A DNA stretch of 64,000 nt. Origin: Chitinophaga rhizosphaerae (GTDB taxonomy: Bacteria; Bacteroidota; Bacteroidia; Chitinophagales; Chitinophagaceae). A program made the position numbers and the translations under genes. Below the pieces are notes generated by a model that worked only from the letters and a program-made list of their open reading frames with translations, searched no databases and was not told the DNA's origin. The stretch lies in assembly GCF_003958645.1 (NCBI RefSeq), contig NZ_RXLO01000004.1:434001-498000 (forward strand). Reading direction: 5' to 3'. Shown here one piece after another: positions 27,479 to 36,273 of this stretch (positions within the stretch are counted from its first letter, which is position 1; each line of letters opens with the position of its first letter).

Positions 27479-28384
27479 TTAACTCCCAAATTTCCTGGCT
27501 ACCCTATGATATAGCGGTGGCGCCCATTTCCGGAGATACCATAATAACCTTTCTTCGCGGGCGATGATAACGTGTTTCCGCTTTCGGGCGATTGCGGAGA
27601 TCATTTTCATTGCGCATACTTCGACAGGAATCCCCTTCTCTTGCGCTGCATCCATTTTACCATGAGGCTCCCCGCTGCCACGAAGGGCGTTGAGCGAAAG
27701 GGAAGTCTTCACTCTGCCAGGACTGATGATGGTAACATGAAACCCCGGAACGGTATGCTCCACTTGCAATGACTCGAAATAGCCCATCAGCGCGTGTTTC
27801 GCGGCAGAATAGGCAGTTCGGCGCGGCACACCCATCAGCCCCGCCATGCTTCCGGTCACTACTACCTGTCCGCCATTTGCGCGAAAATGTGGCAGGAGCG
27901 CCTGTGTGAGCAAGGCCGGTGCAAAGAAGTCCAGCCCGAGTATCTGGCGGAGCACGGCTTCGGAGGTTTCTTCCGCGGAGGCGCGCTGGCCGATGCCTGC
28001 GTTGTTGATCAATATATCGACCCTGCCGTAAATATCGATCGCTTGTTCGGCCAGACCGGAGAAGCTGTTTTTTGTTGGAGGCGAACCGGAAGCCGGGCCT
28101 GGATGACCTGTTTGGCTGGAATGATCGTTGCCGGCAAAGTCAGTACCGCCGGACTGGGGAACCGAGAATTCCCCCGTCGAAAGATCAGCCGGCAAAACAG
28201 CCACCGTACCCGCACACCGCGCCTTCACCTCAACCAACGCCTCCGCATTCCGCGACGTCAGGATCAACCGGGCTCCCAGTGCCGACAACCGGATCGCCAA
28301 AGCCTCGCCGATCCCGGACGATGCGCCCGTAATCCAGATGACTTTTTCACTAAAACTGATCCTATTTTGTCGCAAACCGGTCAT
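27479..28384 (-). CDS. SDR-family oxidoreductase with an internal insertion
   Basis: The 301-residue enzyme has the NAD(P) loop WITGASSGIGEAL, ILINNAGIG, the catalytic serine in GSMAGLMG and the YSAAKHALMGY YxxxK motif. The C-terminus is a hydrophobic/basic helix. Between beta-strand 3 (VAVLPADLST) and the next helix (LAEQAIDIYGRVD) lie about 39 extra residues, 71-109, rich in Gly, Ser, Pro and Asn. Usual family members have only a short loop there. The substrate is unknown; DHRS7-like membrane-associated SDRs are the nearest relatives I recognise. It diverges from the fucosidase gene. Confidence 0.88.
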   Translation of the reverse strand: MTGLRQNRISFSEKVIWITGASSGIGEALAIRLSALGARLILTSRNAEALVEVKARCAGTVAVLPADLSTGEFSVPQSGGTDFAGNDHSSQTGHPGPASGSPPTKNSFSGLAEQAIDIYGRVDILINNAGIGQRASAEETSEAVLRQILGLDFFAPALLTQALLPHFRANGGQVVVTGSMAGLMGVPRRTAYSAAKHALMGYFESLQVEHTVPGFHVTIISPGRVKTSLSLNALRGSGEPHGKMDAAQEKGIPVEVCAMKMISAIARKRKHVIIAREERLLWYLRKWAPPLYHRVARKFGS

Positions 28385-28431
28385 GTGACGAAAGGTATAC
28401 TTTTTTAAGAACGATTTCCTACTTTGCTATC

Positions 28432-30579
28432 ATGAAACGATTTTTTTGTATCATAACCGCCTGCCTCGGCTGGATCCATTCCGCTACAGCACAAATAGAA
28501 CCCTCCGCCCTGCAGCAATGGCGCGATCGTAAATATTCCATGTTCATCCACTTCGGCGTTTACAGCAAACTGGGCGGCGTGTGGGAGAACAAACAGATCA
28601 GCCGCGGCCTTAGCGAGCAAATCCGCGCACATGCCGCCGGATTGTATAACGACGCCTACGAAAGCGTGGCACAGGAATTCAATCCCGCACAATGGAACCC
28701 CGATAGCATCGCGATCCTCGCAAAACGCGCGGGCATGAAATCTGTCGTGATCACATCCAAACACCACGACGGATTCGCACTGTGGGATTGCGCCTACACA
28801 ACATTCGACATCATGGATGCCACGCCCTACAGGCACGACATCCTCCAAGAACTTTCCGAGGCCTGTCGCCGCCAGGGGATCGCTTTCGGACTGTACTTCT
28901 CACTGATCGACTGGCACTTCCCGCCGGCCATGCCCATTTCCGGCAGCAACTCCGATTCCATCCCTCCCGCACACCATACGTACAACATGCAGCAGATCAC
29001 GGAACTGCTGACGAAATACGGCCCCGTTTCCGAATTATGGTTCGACATGGGACAAATGACCCGCCAGCAAAGCGGGGAAATGCGCGCATTGGTGCACAAA
29101 CTCCAGCCCAATTGCATGATCGGCAGCCGCATCGGGAACAACCAGGGCGATTTCACCGTCATGGGCGACAACCAGGAACCCGATTACATCATCGGCGTGC
29201 CCTGGCAAAGCCCGGCCTCGTTCTTCCACGAAACCTGGGGATACCGTTCCTGGCAGGAGCGTGGCGACATCAACGCCAAGATCCGGGAAAAACTGACGAG
29301 CCTCGTGCGCGTGGCCTCGCGCGGGGGCAACTTCCTGCTCAACATCGGCCCCAAAGGCGATGGCACCGTGGTGGAATTCGAACGCGACGCGTTGCTCGCT
29401 ATCGGCCAATGGCTCAACACCAACAGTGAAGCGATCTACGGTACCCAGCCCGACCCTTTCCATGTACCTTTCGACTGGGGCAGCATCACCAGCCGTAAAA
29501 ACAAGCTTTACCTCCACCTCATGAACCGGCCCGCCAACAATACCATCGTACTGCCCGGTCTGAAAGGCAAGGTAAGCGCAGCTCGTATCATCGGCGGCCC
29601 TGCCAGGGTGAAAACGTTCGATGGAAAAGACGGCCTTCACATCCAACTGCCGGAAACCCTCGATATGAGCGGGCTTTTCCAGGTGCTGGAGCTCACTTTA
29701 CCCAACGGCTACACCGTTCCCCCGGCCAATATCCGCACGATGGCGGCAGGCCTCGTGCTCGACAATTCCAACGCCTTCCCCTATTTCAGCAACGCCACCA
29801 TCGACTATAATACCAGCTTCACCAGTACGATCCGTAACGCCTGGGCGCTCGAACCCCAGCGCAGCGGCGCTTTCCGCCCTACCTTGACCTACTCCGAAGA
29901 AGAGAAAGGCCGCACCATCGACCTCGAACTGGGCAACAAAACCACACCCGTTCTCCTGGATGGCGGAAAAGCTGAACCACTGAATAACGATATCGCCAGC
30001 CTGCAAACCGGCCCCATCCACATCCTGGGGCCCCTGTATTCCGGCCCCGGCGGCACACATGGCTCCCTCGCACAGGTAGACCCTTCCAAACCCTGGCCCC
30101 GGCAAGACGGCAAAAACTGGGTAGCCCATCCCGAATGGAAAAACGGCACCGAATACGCCATTGATGCGAAACGGCCCGCCGGCGCCATGACCGCCCACTA
30201 TCTCCTCCAGGAAATAACCACGCCTTCCGCCCGGAACGTACTCGTAAAGCTCACGAGCGGCGATGGCATCATGGTTTTCCTGAACGGCAGGCAGCTCCTC
30301 ATCCAGAACAACCCCTTCCGCAAGGAAAAATTGGACCACTACGTGCTGCTGCCTTTGCAAGCCGGAAAGAACCAGCTGGCGGTGAAACTGTTCAACTATT
30401 TCCTCAATGCCGTTCCCTTTAATATCGACTTCAACGTTCCCCAGGTCGTGTATCACCTGGAACTGCCGGAGGTCCGCATGCAGAAGGGGGCTTACTTCCC
30501 TGTAAGCTGGCAACTCCACAACCCCTCCACACCGCACGATGAAATGGGATTGCCCAATCTGAAACTGACGTTCGAATAG
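28432..30579 (+). CDS. GH29 alpha-L-fucosidase
   Basis: The 715-residue secreted enzyme has a signal peptide (about 1-20, ending SATAQ). The catalytic barrel runs from RDRKYSMFIHFGVYSKLGG to about residue 330. Key GH29 features are TSKHHDGFALWDC, where the His pair binds fucose, and ELWFDMGQM with the probable nucleophile Asp. A beta-sandwich follows, then an extra C-terminal domain (about 440-715) of galactose-binding type. It hydrolyses terminal L-fucose. It sits near a GDP-fucose exopolysaccharide locus, so it may trim self-made polymer or scavenge outside glycans. Confidence 0.92.
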   Translation: MKRFFCIITACLGWIHSATAQIEPSALQQWRDRKYSMFIHFGVYSKLGGVWENKQISRGLSEQIRAHAAGLYNDAYESVAQEFNPAQWNPDSIAILAKRAGMKSVVITSKHHDGFALWDCAYTTFDIMDATPYRHDILQELSEACRRQGIAFGLYFSLIDWHFPPAMPISGSNSDSIPPAHHTYNMQQITELLTKYGPVSELWFDMGQMTRQQSGEMRALVHKLQPNCMIGSRIGNNQGDFTVMGDNQEPDYIIGVPWQSPASFFHETWGYRSWQERGDINAKIREKLTSLVRVASRGGNFLLNIGPKGDGTVVEFERDALLAIGQWLNTNSEAIYGTQPDPFHVPFDWGSITSRKNKLYLHLMNRPANNTIVLPGLKGKVSAARIIGGPARVKTFDGKDGLHIQLPETLDMSGLFQVLELTLPNGYTVPPANIRTMAAGLVLDNSNAFPYFSNATIDYNTSFTSTIRNAWALEPQRSGAFRPTLTYSEEEKGRTIDLELGNKTTPVLLDGGKAEPLNNDIASLQTGPIHILGPLYSGPGGTHGSLAQVDPSKPWPRQDGKNWVAHPEWKNGTEYAIDAKRPAGAMTAHYLLQEITTPSARNVLVKLTSGDGIMVFLNGRQLLIQNNPFRKEKLDHYVLLPLQAGKNQLAVKLFNYFLNAVPFNIDFNVPQVVYHLELPEVRMQKGAYFPVSWQLHNPSTPHDEMGLPNLKLTFE

Positions 30580-30710
30580 CGCGTTTACATGTATGTCGGC
30601 CTATCCTCGCCCGAAGAAATTAATTGAACGGTCATGGCCGCAGTCTATCCGAAAAAAGGCCACGAAAATTTTATGGCAGCGCGCCATGTAAGGGAGATGG
30701 TTTAGAAAAA

Positions 30711-31055
30711 TCACCAGCTAAGCCAGCTTTTCTCCATGCCGATGTAGATACCGTCGGCTCGGTACTCGATGGGGTAAGTTCGAAGGTAAAAACCTTCGCC
30801 ACTGGAATTATATCCGTTCCGCAACGCAAATTTGTAACGGTGCAGGGGGCACACCACATTCCCACGGTCGTCCAGAAAACCGTCGGACATCAGGCCCCCC
30901 GCATGCGGACATTTATACGCAAAAGCATACAACTCGCCACCCTGCCGCGCCACACAGATCTTCTTCCCGTTCACTTCCTGAACGGTAATACGCGATTCCT
31001 CCGCCACCGGATCGTCTGCACCCGTTAGCCGGTACCAGTTGTACTGCTTCGCCAT
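30711..31055 (-). CDS. Rieske [2Fe-2S] domain protein
   Basis: The 114-residue protein is a single Rieske domain: the first ligand pair is in KCPHAGG and the second in CPLHRYKF, together giving two Cys and two His. It is soluble and resembles the small ferredoxin subunits of nitrite reductase (NirD) or of ring-hydroxylating oxygenases. No oxygenase partner is nearby. Its ATG overlaps the hflX stop by one base, so it is probably translated from the hflX transcript. The electron-transfer partner is unknown. Confidence 0.9.
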   Translation of the reverse strand: MAKQYNWYRLTGADDPVAEESRITVQEVNGKKICVARQGGELYAFAYKCPHAGGLMSDGFLDDRGNVVCPLHRYKFALRNGYNSSGEGFYLRTYPIEYRADGIYIGMEKSWLSW

Positions 31056-32245
31056 TAATAGAAGAATTCAGATTTGTAAGGATAACGCTCACGGTACAAC
31101 TGCATCACTTTCTCCATGATCGTTGTCCGCAACTCCTCGATGTTCCGCCGCTCCGTCGCCGAAACGAACACACAGTTCCCGTTCGTACGATGCTGCCAGC
31201 TTTCCTTCAACTGGTTCAGGATGTCGGTTTTCACTTCTTCCGTCAACCACTCGTCGAAAGTCTGCTTCTCGTACAGGTCCATCTTGTTGAAAATAAGAAT
31301 GGTCGGCTTGTCGAGGGATTTAAGCTCGGTCAGTGTACGGTTCACCACTTCGATCTGGTCTTCGTACTGCGCATGGCTGATATCCACCACATGCAGGAGG
31401 ATATCGCTCTCGCGGACCTCGTCCAGCGTGGATTTGAAGCTTTCCACCAAATGGTGCGGCAGTTTCCGGATGAAACCCACCGTATCGCTGAGCAAAAAGG
31501 GCGTCTGCTCGAACACCACTTTGCGGGTAGTCGTATCCAGGGTAGCGAACAATTTATTTTCGGCGAACACTTCGCTCTTGCTGAGCAGGTTCATGAGCGT
31601 GCTTTTCCCCACGTTCGTATACCCCACCAGCGCCACCCGGATGAATTCTCCCCGGTCTTTGCGCTGGGTCAGCGATTGTTTGTCGATCTCGGCGAGGCGC
31701 TTTCGGAGGAGGGAAATCTTGTCTTTTACGATACGGCGGTCCGTTTCGATCTCCGTTTCACCGGGCCCCCTCATCCCGATACCCCCTTTCTGCCTTTCCA
31801 GGTGCGTCCACATACCGCGGAGGCGGGGCAGGATGTACTGGTACTGCGCCAGCTCCACCTGCACCTTGGCCTGGGCCGTGCGGGCGCGACGGGCAAATAT
31901 GTCGAGGATCAGGTCGCTCCGGTCGATCACCTTCACCTTCAGTTCTTTTTGAATATTGGATATCTGGGAGCCGGTCAGCTCGTCGTCGAAGATCACCAGC
32001 TGGATGTCTTTCCCGGCCACGAACTGCCGTACTTCCTCCAGCTTGCCCTTCCCGATGAAGGTAGCCCTGTCGGGATGCGGCAGCCGCTGGGTGAAGCGTT
32101 TCACCGCGGTGGCGCCCGCCGTTTCGGCCAGAAATGCCAGCTCGTCCAGGTACTCCTGCACCTGGGGCTCCGTTTGTTCCTTGTGGATCAGTCCAATCAG
32201 CACGGCCCGTTCGTCCGCGGCTACTGCCTGTGTTTTTTCAATCAA
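31055..32245 (-). CDS. hflX: GTPase HflX
   Basis: The 396-residue ribosome-associated GTPase splits stalled or hibernating 70S ribosomes. It has the HflX N-terminal domain with HPDRATFIGKGKLEEV and FDDELTGSQISNIQ. A coiled helical linker contains RLRGMWTHLERQKGGIGMRG, which is diagnostic. The G domain shows G1 GYTNVGKSTLMN, G3 DTVGFIRKLPHHL and G4 FNKMDL. The C-terminus ends in a short helical tail. A TAACTTTG box lies just upstream. Confidence 0.96.
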   Translation of the reverse strand: MIEKTQAVAADERAVLIGLIHKEQTEPQVQEYLDELAFLAETAGATAVKRFTQRLPHPDRATFIGKGKLEEVRQFVAGKDIQLVIFDDELTGSQISNIQKELKVKVIDRSDLILDIFARRARTAQAKVQVELAQYQYILPRLRGMWTHLERQKGGIGMRGPGETEIETDRRIVKDKISLLRKRLAEIDKQSLTQRKDRGEFIRVALVGYTNVGKSTLMNLLSKSEVFAENKLFATLDTTTRKVVFEQTPFLLSDTVGFIRKLPHHLVESFKSTLDEVRESDILLHVVDISHAQYEDQIEVVNRTLTELKSLDKPTILIFNKMDLYEKQTFDEWLTEEVKTDILNQLKESWQHRTNGNCVFVSATERRNIEELRTTIMEKVMQLYRERYPYKSEFFY

Positions 32246-32264
32246 TGTGCTTGCGAAATTTGTA

Positions 32265-32272
32265 CAAAGTTA
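32265..32272 (-). promoter_or_regulatory. Bacteroidetes-type -7 box for hflX
   Basis: On the minus strand this reads TAACTTTG, a full match to TAnnTTTG, 20 bp before the hflX ATG. It would give a short leader. No well-spaced TTTG -33 box is evident. Confidence 0.45.
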
Positions 32273-32346
32273 ATGAATTAGACCGGCGTCCGGCATGAGG
32301 CCAAATTTTCCTACATTTATGCCTCACCACAACAAAATCTGATCCA

Positions 32347-34356
32347 ATGCGTAAAACATTCCTGTTAGCAGGTATTTTATTCATTCAACACAGCATGGCA
32401 CAGCAAACAATGACCCCCGAACTCCTCTGGAAACTCGGAAGGGTAGGCGGAGAAACGGTGCTGGAAGACGGGACCGTCGTTTTCGGCGTTTCCCGGTTCA
32501 GCCTGGAAGACAATAAAAGCGAACGCAACCTGTATTCCATCGCCCTCACCGGCGGCGCTCCCAAACAGCTGACTTCCGCCCCCGGCGGCGAATCGTTCGT
32601 GAAATCGCTGCCCGGCGGCAAAATCCTCTATAGCTACAAAGGCCAGCTCTGGGAAATAGACAGGGACGGCACCAATCCCGTCCAGAAAACGAAGGTAGAC
32701 GGCGGCCTGCAGAACGTCCGCATCTCGCCCGACGGAAAACATATCCTCTTCTCCCGGGAAGTCGAAATGGAAAAAGTACTGGCGAAAGACAAATACGCCG
32801 ATCTTCCCAAAGCCAATGCCCACATTTACACCAACCTGAACTACCGCCACTGGGACACCTGGGAAGACGGCAAGTTCAACCACGTTTTCTTCGCCACCTT
32901 CGACGCCGCCTCCGGGGATGTAGGTACGCCGACCGACATTATGGCGGGGGAGCCGTTCGACTGTCCGCAAATGCCTTTCGGCGGCGCGGAAGATTTTATC
33001 TGGAGCCCGGACGGGTCGCAGATCATCTACGTTTGCAAGAAAAAACACGGTAAAGACTATGCCGTAAGCACTAATACCGACATTTACCGCTATACGCTGG
33101 CCACCCAAAAGACCGAAAACCTCTCCGAAGGCATGAACGGGTACGATGTTGCGCCGCAGTTCAGCCCCAATGGCAAGCAGCTCCTGTGGCAAAGCATGGC
33201 CAACGACGGGTTTGAGGCGGACAAAAACGACGTGATCGTGCTGGATATCGCTTCCGGCAAGAAAAATAACCTCACCGCCAAGTGGGACGGCACCGTTGCC
33301 TCGGCCCGCTTTGCGGCAGACGGGAAAACCGTTCAGTTCCTGGCCGCCACCAAAGGCACGGAGCAGCTTTTCACCGTTCCGGTAACGGGCGGCGAAGTGA
33401 AGCAACTCACCAGGGGGCAGCATGATATCAACGGGTTCGTAGGCCAGCACGGTCAAACGCTGGTGGTGACGAGAACGGACATGAACCATGCCGCCGAGCT
33501 CTTCACCGTTAACCTGAAAGATGGTGCCGTGGCGCCATTGACACAGGTGAACAACGATATTTACGGTAACCTGAAGATGAGCAGGGTGTCTGAGCGCTGG
33601 ATCAAAACCACCGACGGCAAGGATATGCTCGCCTGGGTGATCTATCCCCCCGATTTCGACCCGAATAAAAAATACCCCACGCTGCTGTACTGCCAGGGCG
33701 GCCCGCAAAGCGCACTGAGCCAGTATTATTCCTTCCGCTGGAACTTCCAGCTGATGGCGGCGCAGGGATATATCGTCATCGCGCCGAACCGCCGCGGGAT
33801 GCCCGGGCATGGCGTGAAATGGAATGCCGATATCAGTAAGGACTGGGGCGGCCAGCCCATCCGCGATTACCTGTCGGCCATCGACGACCTGGCCAGAGAA
33901 CCGTATGTGGACAAGGCGCGCCTCGGCGCGGTGGGGGCCAGCTACGGCGGATATTCCGTATTCATGCTGGCAGGCGTGCACGAGAAAAGGTTCAAATCGT
34001 TCATCGCGCACGACGGGCTGTTCGACCTCCGCAGCTGGTACGGCACCACCGAAGAACTGTGGTTCGCCAACTGGGACATCGGCGCGTATTTCGACAATGC
34101 CAACGCCAAATCGTACGAGCAGTTCAACCCCAGCAACTTCGTGAACAGGTGGGATACGCCCATCATGATCGTGCAGGGCGGGACCGACTTCCGCGTGGGC
34201 ATCGAGCAGGGGCTGCAGGCCTTCCAGGCGGCGCAGCTCAAGGGCATCAAGAGCAAGCTGGTCTATTTCCCGGAAGAGAACCACTGGGTGCTGGGCGCGC
34301 AGAACGCCATCACCTGGCAGCGTGAATTCTTCAGCTGGCTGAAAGAAACTTTGTAG
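32347..34356 (+). CDS. S9-family prolyl oligopeptidase-like peptidase
   Basis: The 669-residue exported serine peptidase has a signal peptide (ending IQHSMAQ) and an N-terminal beta-propeller with PD40-type strands such as GGLQNVRISPDGKHILFS (about 30-420). The C-terminal alpha/beta hydrolase domain has the nucleophile in GASYGGYSVFM near residue 540, IVQGGTDFRVG with the Asp, and the His in PEENHWVL. It resembles the dipeptidyl peptidase/acylaminoacyl peptidase branch. It probably degrades peptides in the periplasm. A terminator follows. Confidence 0.93.
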   Translation: MRKTFLLAGILFIQHSMAQQTMTPELLWKLGRVGGETVLEDGTVVFGVSRFSLEDNKSERNLYSIALTGGAPKQLTSAPGGESFVKSLPGGKILYSYKGQLWEIDRDGTNPVQKTKVDGGLQNVRISPDGKHILFSREVEMEKVLAKDKYADLPKANAHIYTNLNYRHWDTWEDGKFNHVFFATFDAASGDVGTPTDIMAGEPFDCPQMPFGGAEDFIWSPDGSQIIYVCKKKHGKDYAVSTNTDIYRYTLATQKTENLSEGMNGYDVAPQFSPNGKQLLWQSMANDGFEADKNDVIVLDIASGKKNNLTAKWDGTVASARFAADGKTVQFLAATKGTEQLFTVPVTGGEVKQLTRGQHDINGFVGQHGQTLVVTRTDMNHAAELFTVNLKDGAVAPLTQVNNDIYGNLKMSRVSERWIKTTDGKDMLAWVIYPPDFDPNKKYPTLLYCQGGPQSALSQYYSFRWNFQLMAAQGYIVIAPNRRGMPGHGVKWNADISKDWGGQPIRDYLSAIDDLAREPYVDKARLGAVGASYGGYSVFMLAGVHEKRFKSFIAHDGLFDLRSWYGTTEELWFANWDIGAYFDNANAKSYEQFNPSNFVNRWDTPIMIVQGGTDFRVGIEQGLQAFQAAQLKGIKSKLVYFPEENHWVLGAQNAITWQREFFSWLKETL

Positions 34357-34372
34357 GAATTTTCATACTTCG

Positions 34373-34405
34373 ACAGCGGCCCCCGTGGCCGCTGTTTTCT
34401 TTTTA
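34373..34405 (+). terminator. Rho-independent terminator after the S9 peptidase
   Basis: A perfect 9-bp stem (ACAGCGGCC with GGCCGCTGT) and a 5-nt loop are followed by TTTCTTTTT. Confidence 0.8.
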
Positions 34406-34422
34406 TCGCAAAAAACCATTCC

Positions 34423-35208
34423 ATGTTCAACTCCTTACTGTACGAGGTCCACCAAAACATCGCCACCATTACCCTCAACCGCCCGGACGTTTACAATGCC
34501 TTCAACGACGAGCTCAGTTACGAATTACAGGACGCCCTGAAGCAGGCAGATAAAGACGCTGCCGTGCGTGCCGTGGTGCTAACGGGCGCCGGCAAGGCAT
34601 TTTGCAGCGGGCAAGACTTGAAAGCCGCCATGGGGGCGGACGGCAAACCCCGTAACTTGGGAGATTCCCTGCACAAGCGGTACAATCCCATCATCCGCGC
34701 TATCCGCAATATGCCCAAGCCGGTAATTTGCCGGCTGAACGGCGTGGCGGCCGGGGCGGGATGTTCGCTGGCGCTGGCTTGCGACGTGATCATCGCGTCT
34801 GACCAGGCCTCGCTGATAGAAATATTCATCAACATCGCGCTGGTGCTGGATTCCGGCTCGTCGTACTTCTTACCGCGGGCCGTGGGGTATCATCGGGCGT
34901 TCGAACTGGCCACCAAAGCCACGAAGCTCAGTGCCACGGAAGCGAAGGAATTGGGCCTTCTCAATAAAGTGGTACCGCTCGCCGACCTGGACGGGGCCGT
35001 GGCGCTGGAGGCGGAATTTTACGCAAACGCACCCACGAAAGCCATCGGCCTCCTGAAGAAAATGCTGACCAAAGGCATGACCGAAAACCTCGACGCAGTG
35101 CTGGAATACGAAGCCTACTGCCAGGAAATCGCAGGGAACACCGCCGATAACAGGGAAGGGGTGACGGCTTTCCTGGAGAAGCGGAAACCGGTTTTTACGG
35201 GAAAATAA
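34423..35208 (+). CDS. Enoyl-CoA hydratase/isomerase family protein (PaaG-like)
   Basis: The 261-residue crotonase-fold enzyme starts with VHQNIATITLNRPDVYNAFN. The oxyanion-hole regions are AFCSGQDLKA and NGVAAGAGCSLALACD. The segment ALVLDSGSSYFLPRAVG has an Asp where PaaG ring-1,2-epoxyphenylacetyl-CoA isomerase has its catalytic Asp, whereas hydratases have Glu residues. A PaaG-like isomerase is therefore more likely than a classical hydratase, although no other paa genes are near. The exact CoA substrate is uncertain. Confidence 0.85.
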   Translation: MFNSLLYEVHQNIATITLNRPDVYNAFNDELSYELQDALKQADKDAAVRAVVLTGAGKAFCSGQDLKAAMGADGKPRNLGDSLHKRYNPIIRAIRNMPKPVICRLNGVAAGAGCSLALACDVIIASDQASLIEIFINIALVLDSGSSYFLPRAVGYHRAFELATKATKLSATEAKELGLLNKVVPLADLDGAVALEAEFYANAPTKAIGLLKKMLTKGMTENLDAVLEYEAYCQEIAGNTADNREGVTAFLEKRKPVFTGK

Positions 35209-35286
35209 GCGCCTGAACGATGATTCTATCGGAGATCAGAAAGTTGCGCACGATAAGTTTTGAGATAGTTCGATAGTCTCCTGACG

Positions 35287-35316
35287 AAAAATGGCCCCTC
35301 AGCAGAGGGGCCATTT
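35287..35316. terminator. Bidirectional terminator
   Basis: A perfect 13-bp inverted repeat (AAAATGGCCCCTC and GAGGGGCCATTTT) with a 4-nt loop lies between converging genes that end at 35208 and 35341. Its A/T flanks supply U-runs on both strands. Confidence 0.85.
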
Positions 35317-35340
35317 TCAAATATAATGGTTCCTTCGGGA

Positions 35341-36033
35341 TTAGAGGCCGGTGAGGGCGATACCGATGGAATACGGCCTGATGTCCAGGTTGGTATTGTC
35401 TTTGAACAGCGGGTTGAAGTTCATGGTGCCGAACAGGGCGATGTTACCGTAACCGATACGCGCCGTGCCCGCGAAGCGCCAGGGATTGAAGAACCGCTTG
35501 TTCTGCTCCTTGATGATATTCTTGTCGCCGCCGAGCGTGTTCTTGCCCTTGGTATGCGCATTCACCAACATACCCACTTTCGCGCCGATAGCCGCCTTGA
35601 AACCTTTGTTGGCGTTGTCGGAATGCTGGCGATAGCGGAATTCCAGGGGAACCTCCAGGTAATTGGTGGCAACCTTGTATTTTTTATACTTGTCGGAGCT
35701 GGTGAAGCGCACAGCATTGGAGTTACCATTGCTCATGTCGATCACCTGCTTGTCCAGGAACACGCTGCTGGAAGAAATGCCAAGACCGGCCGCAACGCTG
35801 AAATGCTCCTTTGCGATGGGAATATCGTACATGAAAGCGATATTGAAACCGCGGGAAAGCCCCTTCGTTTTCACACTGTCCGGCGCGGATGCCCAGCCGT
35901 CATACGAAATTCCGATCACCAGGAAGTCCCTGCTCTGCCGAACCTTGCTCATGGCTGCACCGGCCACTTTATCCTGCGCAAACGTGGTTGCGGATATGCC
36001 GAGAATACCCAGCGACAAAATTAATTTTTTCAT
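35341..36033 (-). CDS. Outer-membrane beta-barrel protein (PorT-like)
   Basis: The 230-residue protein has a signal peptide (MKKLILSLGILG...TTFAQ) and about eight amphipathic strands ending in a Leu, as in small OMP_b-brl/PorT-type barrels of Bacteroidetes. Segments NYLEVPLEFRYRQ and RIGYGNIALFGTMNFNPLF are typical. The in-frame region upstream of this ATG (to 38136) runs antisense to the hybrid kinase and is not part of the gene. The function is unknown beyond an outer-membrane location. A TAAATTTG box lies 36 bp upstream of the ATG. Confidence 0.8.
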   Translation of the reverse strand: MKKLILSLGILGISATTFAQDKVAGAAMSKVRQSRDFLVIGISYDGWASAPDSVKTKGLSRGFNIAFMYDIPIAKEHFSVAAGLGISSSSVFLDKQVIDMSNGNSNAVRFTSSDKYKKYKVATNYLEVPLEFRYRQHSDNANKGFKAAIGAKVGMLVNAHTKGKNTLGGDKNIIKEQNKRFFNPWRFAGTARIGYGNIALFGTMNFNPLFKDNTNLDIRPYSIGIALTGL

Positions 36034-36068
36034 AATATGTTTAAATGCTTGGCAAAAAGAATATCTGG

Positions 36069-36076
36069 CAAATTTA
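36069..36076 (-). promoter_or_regulatory. Bacteroidetes-type promoter for the beta-barrel gene
   Basis: On the minus strand TAAATTTG matches TAnnTTTG exactly. A TTTG lies 17 bp upstream, slightly closer than the usual -33 spacing. The leader would be about 30 nt. Confidence 0.5.
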
Positions 36077-36273
36077 ATAGAATGCAAGTAAACCAAATGG
36101 TTAAAATATTCCAAAAAAATACATAGCTCCCGCCGTGCTTGCCGTACGCCAAAATTCAGTAAATTGTACGGATCAATGCATCGCTTGATGTGTTGGACCG
36201 ATTTGTAGCCCCCACATACGCCCAATTTGACATCAGCCGATTGAGAACCTTTCGCCGACGCGTAAGAAAAGAG

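Noticed and set aside
32377..34284. 635-codon minus-strand frame
   Set aside because: It is antisense to the S9 peptidase with no motifs of its own.
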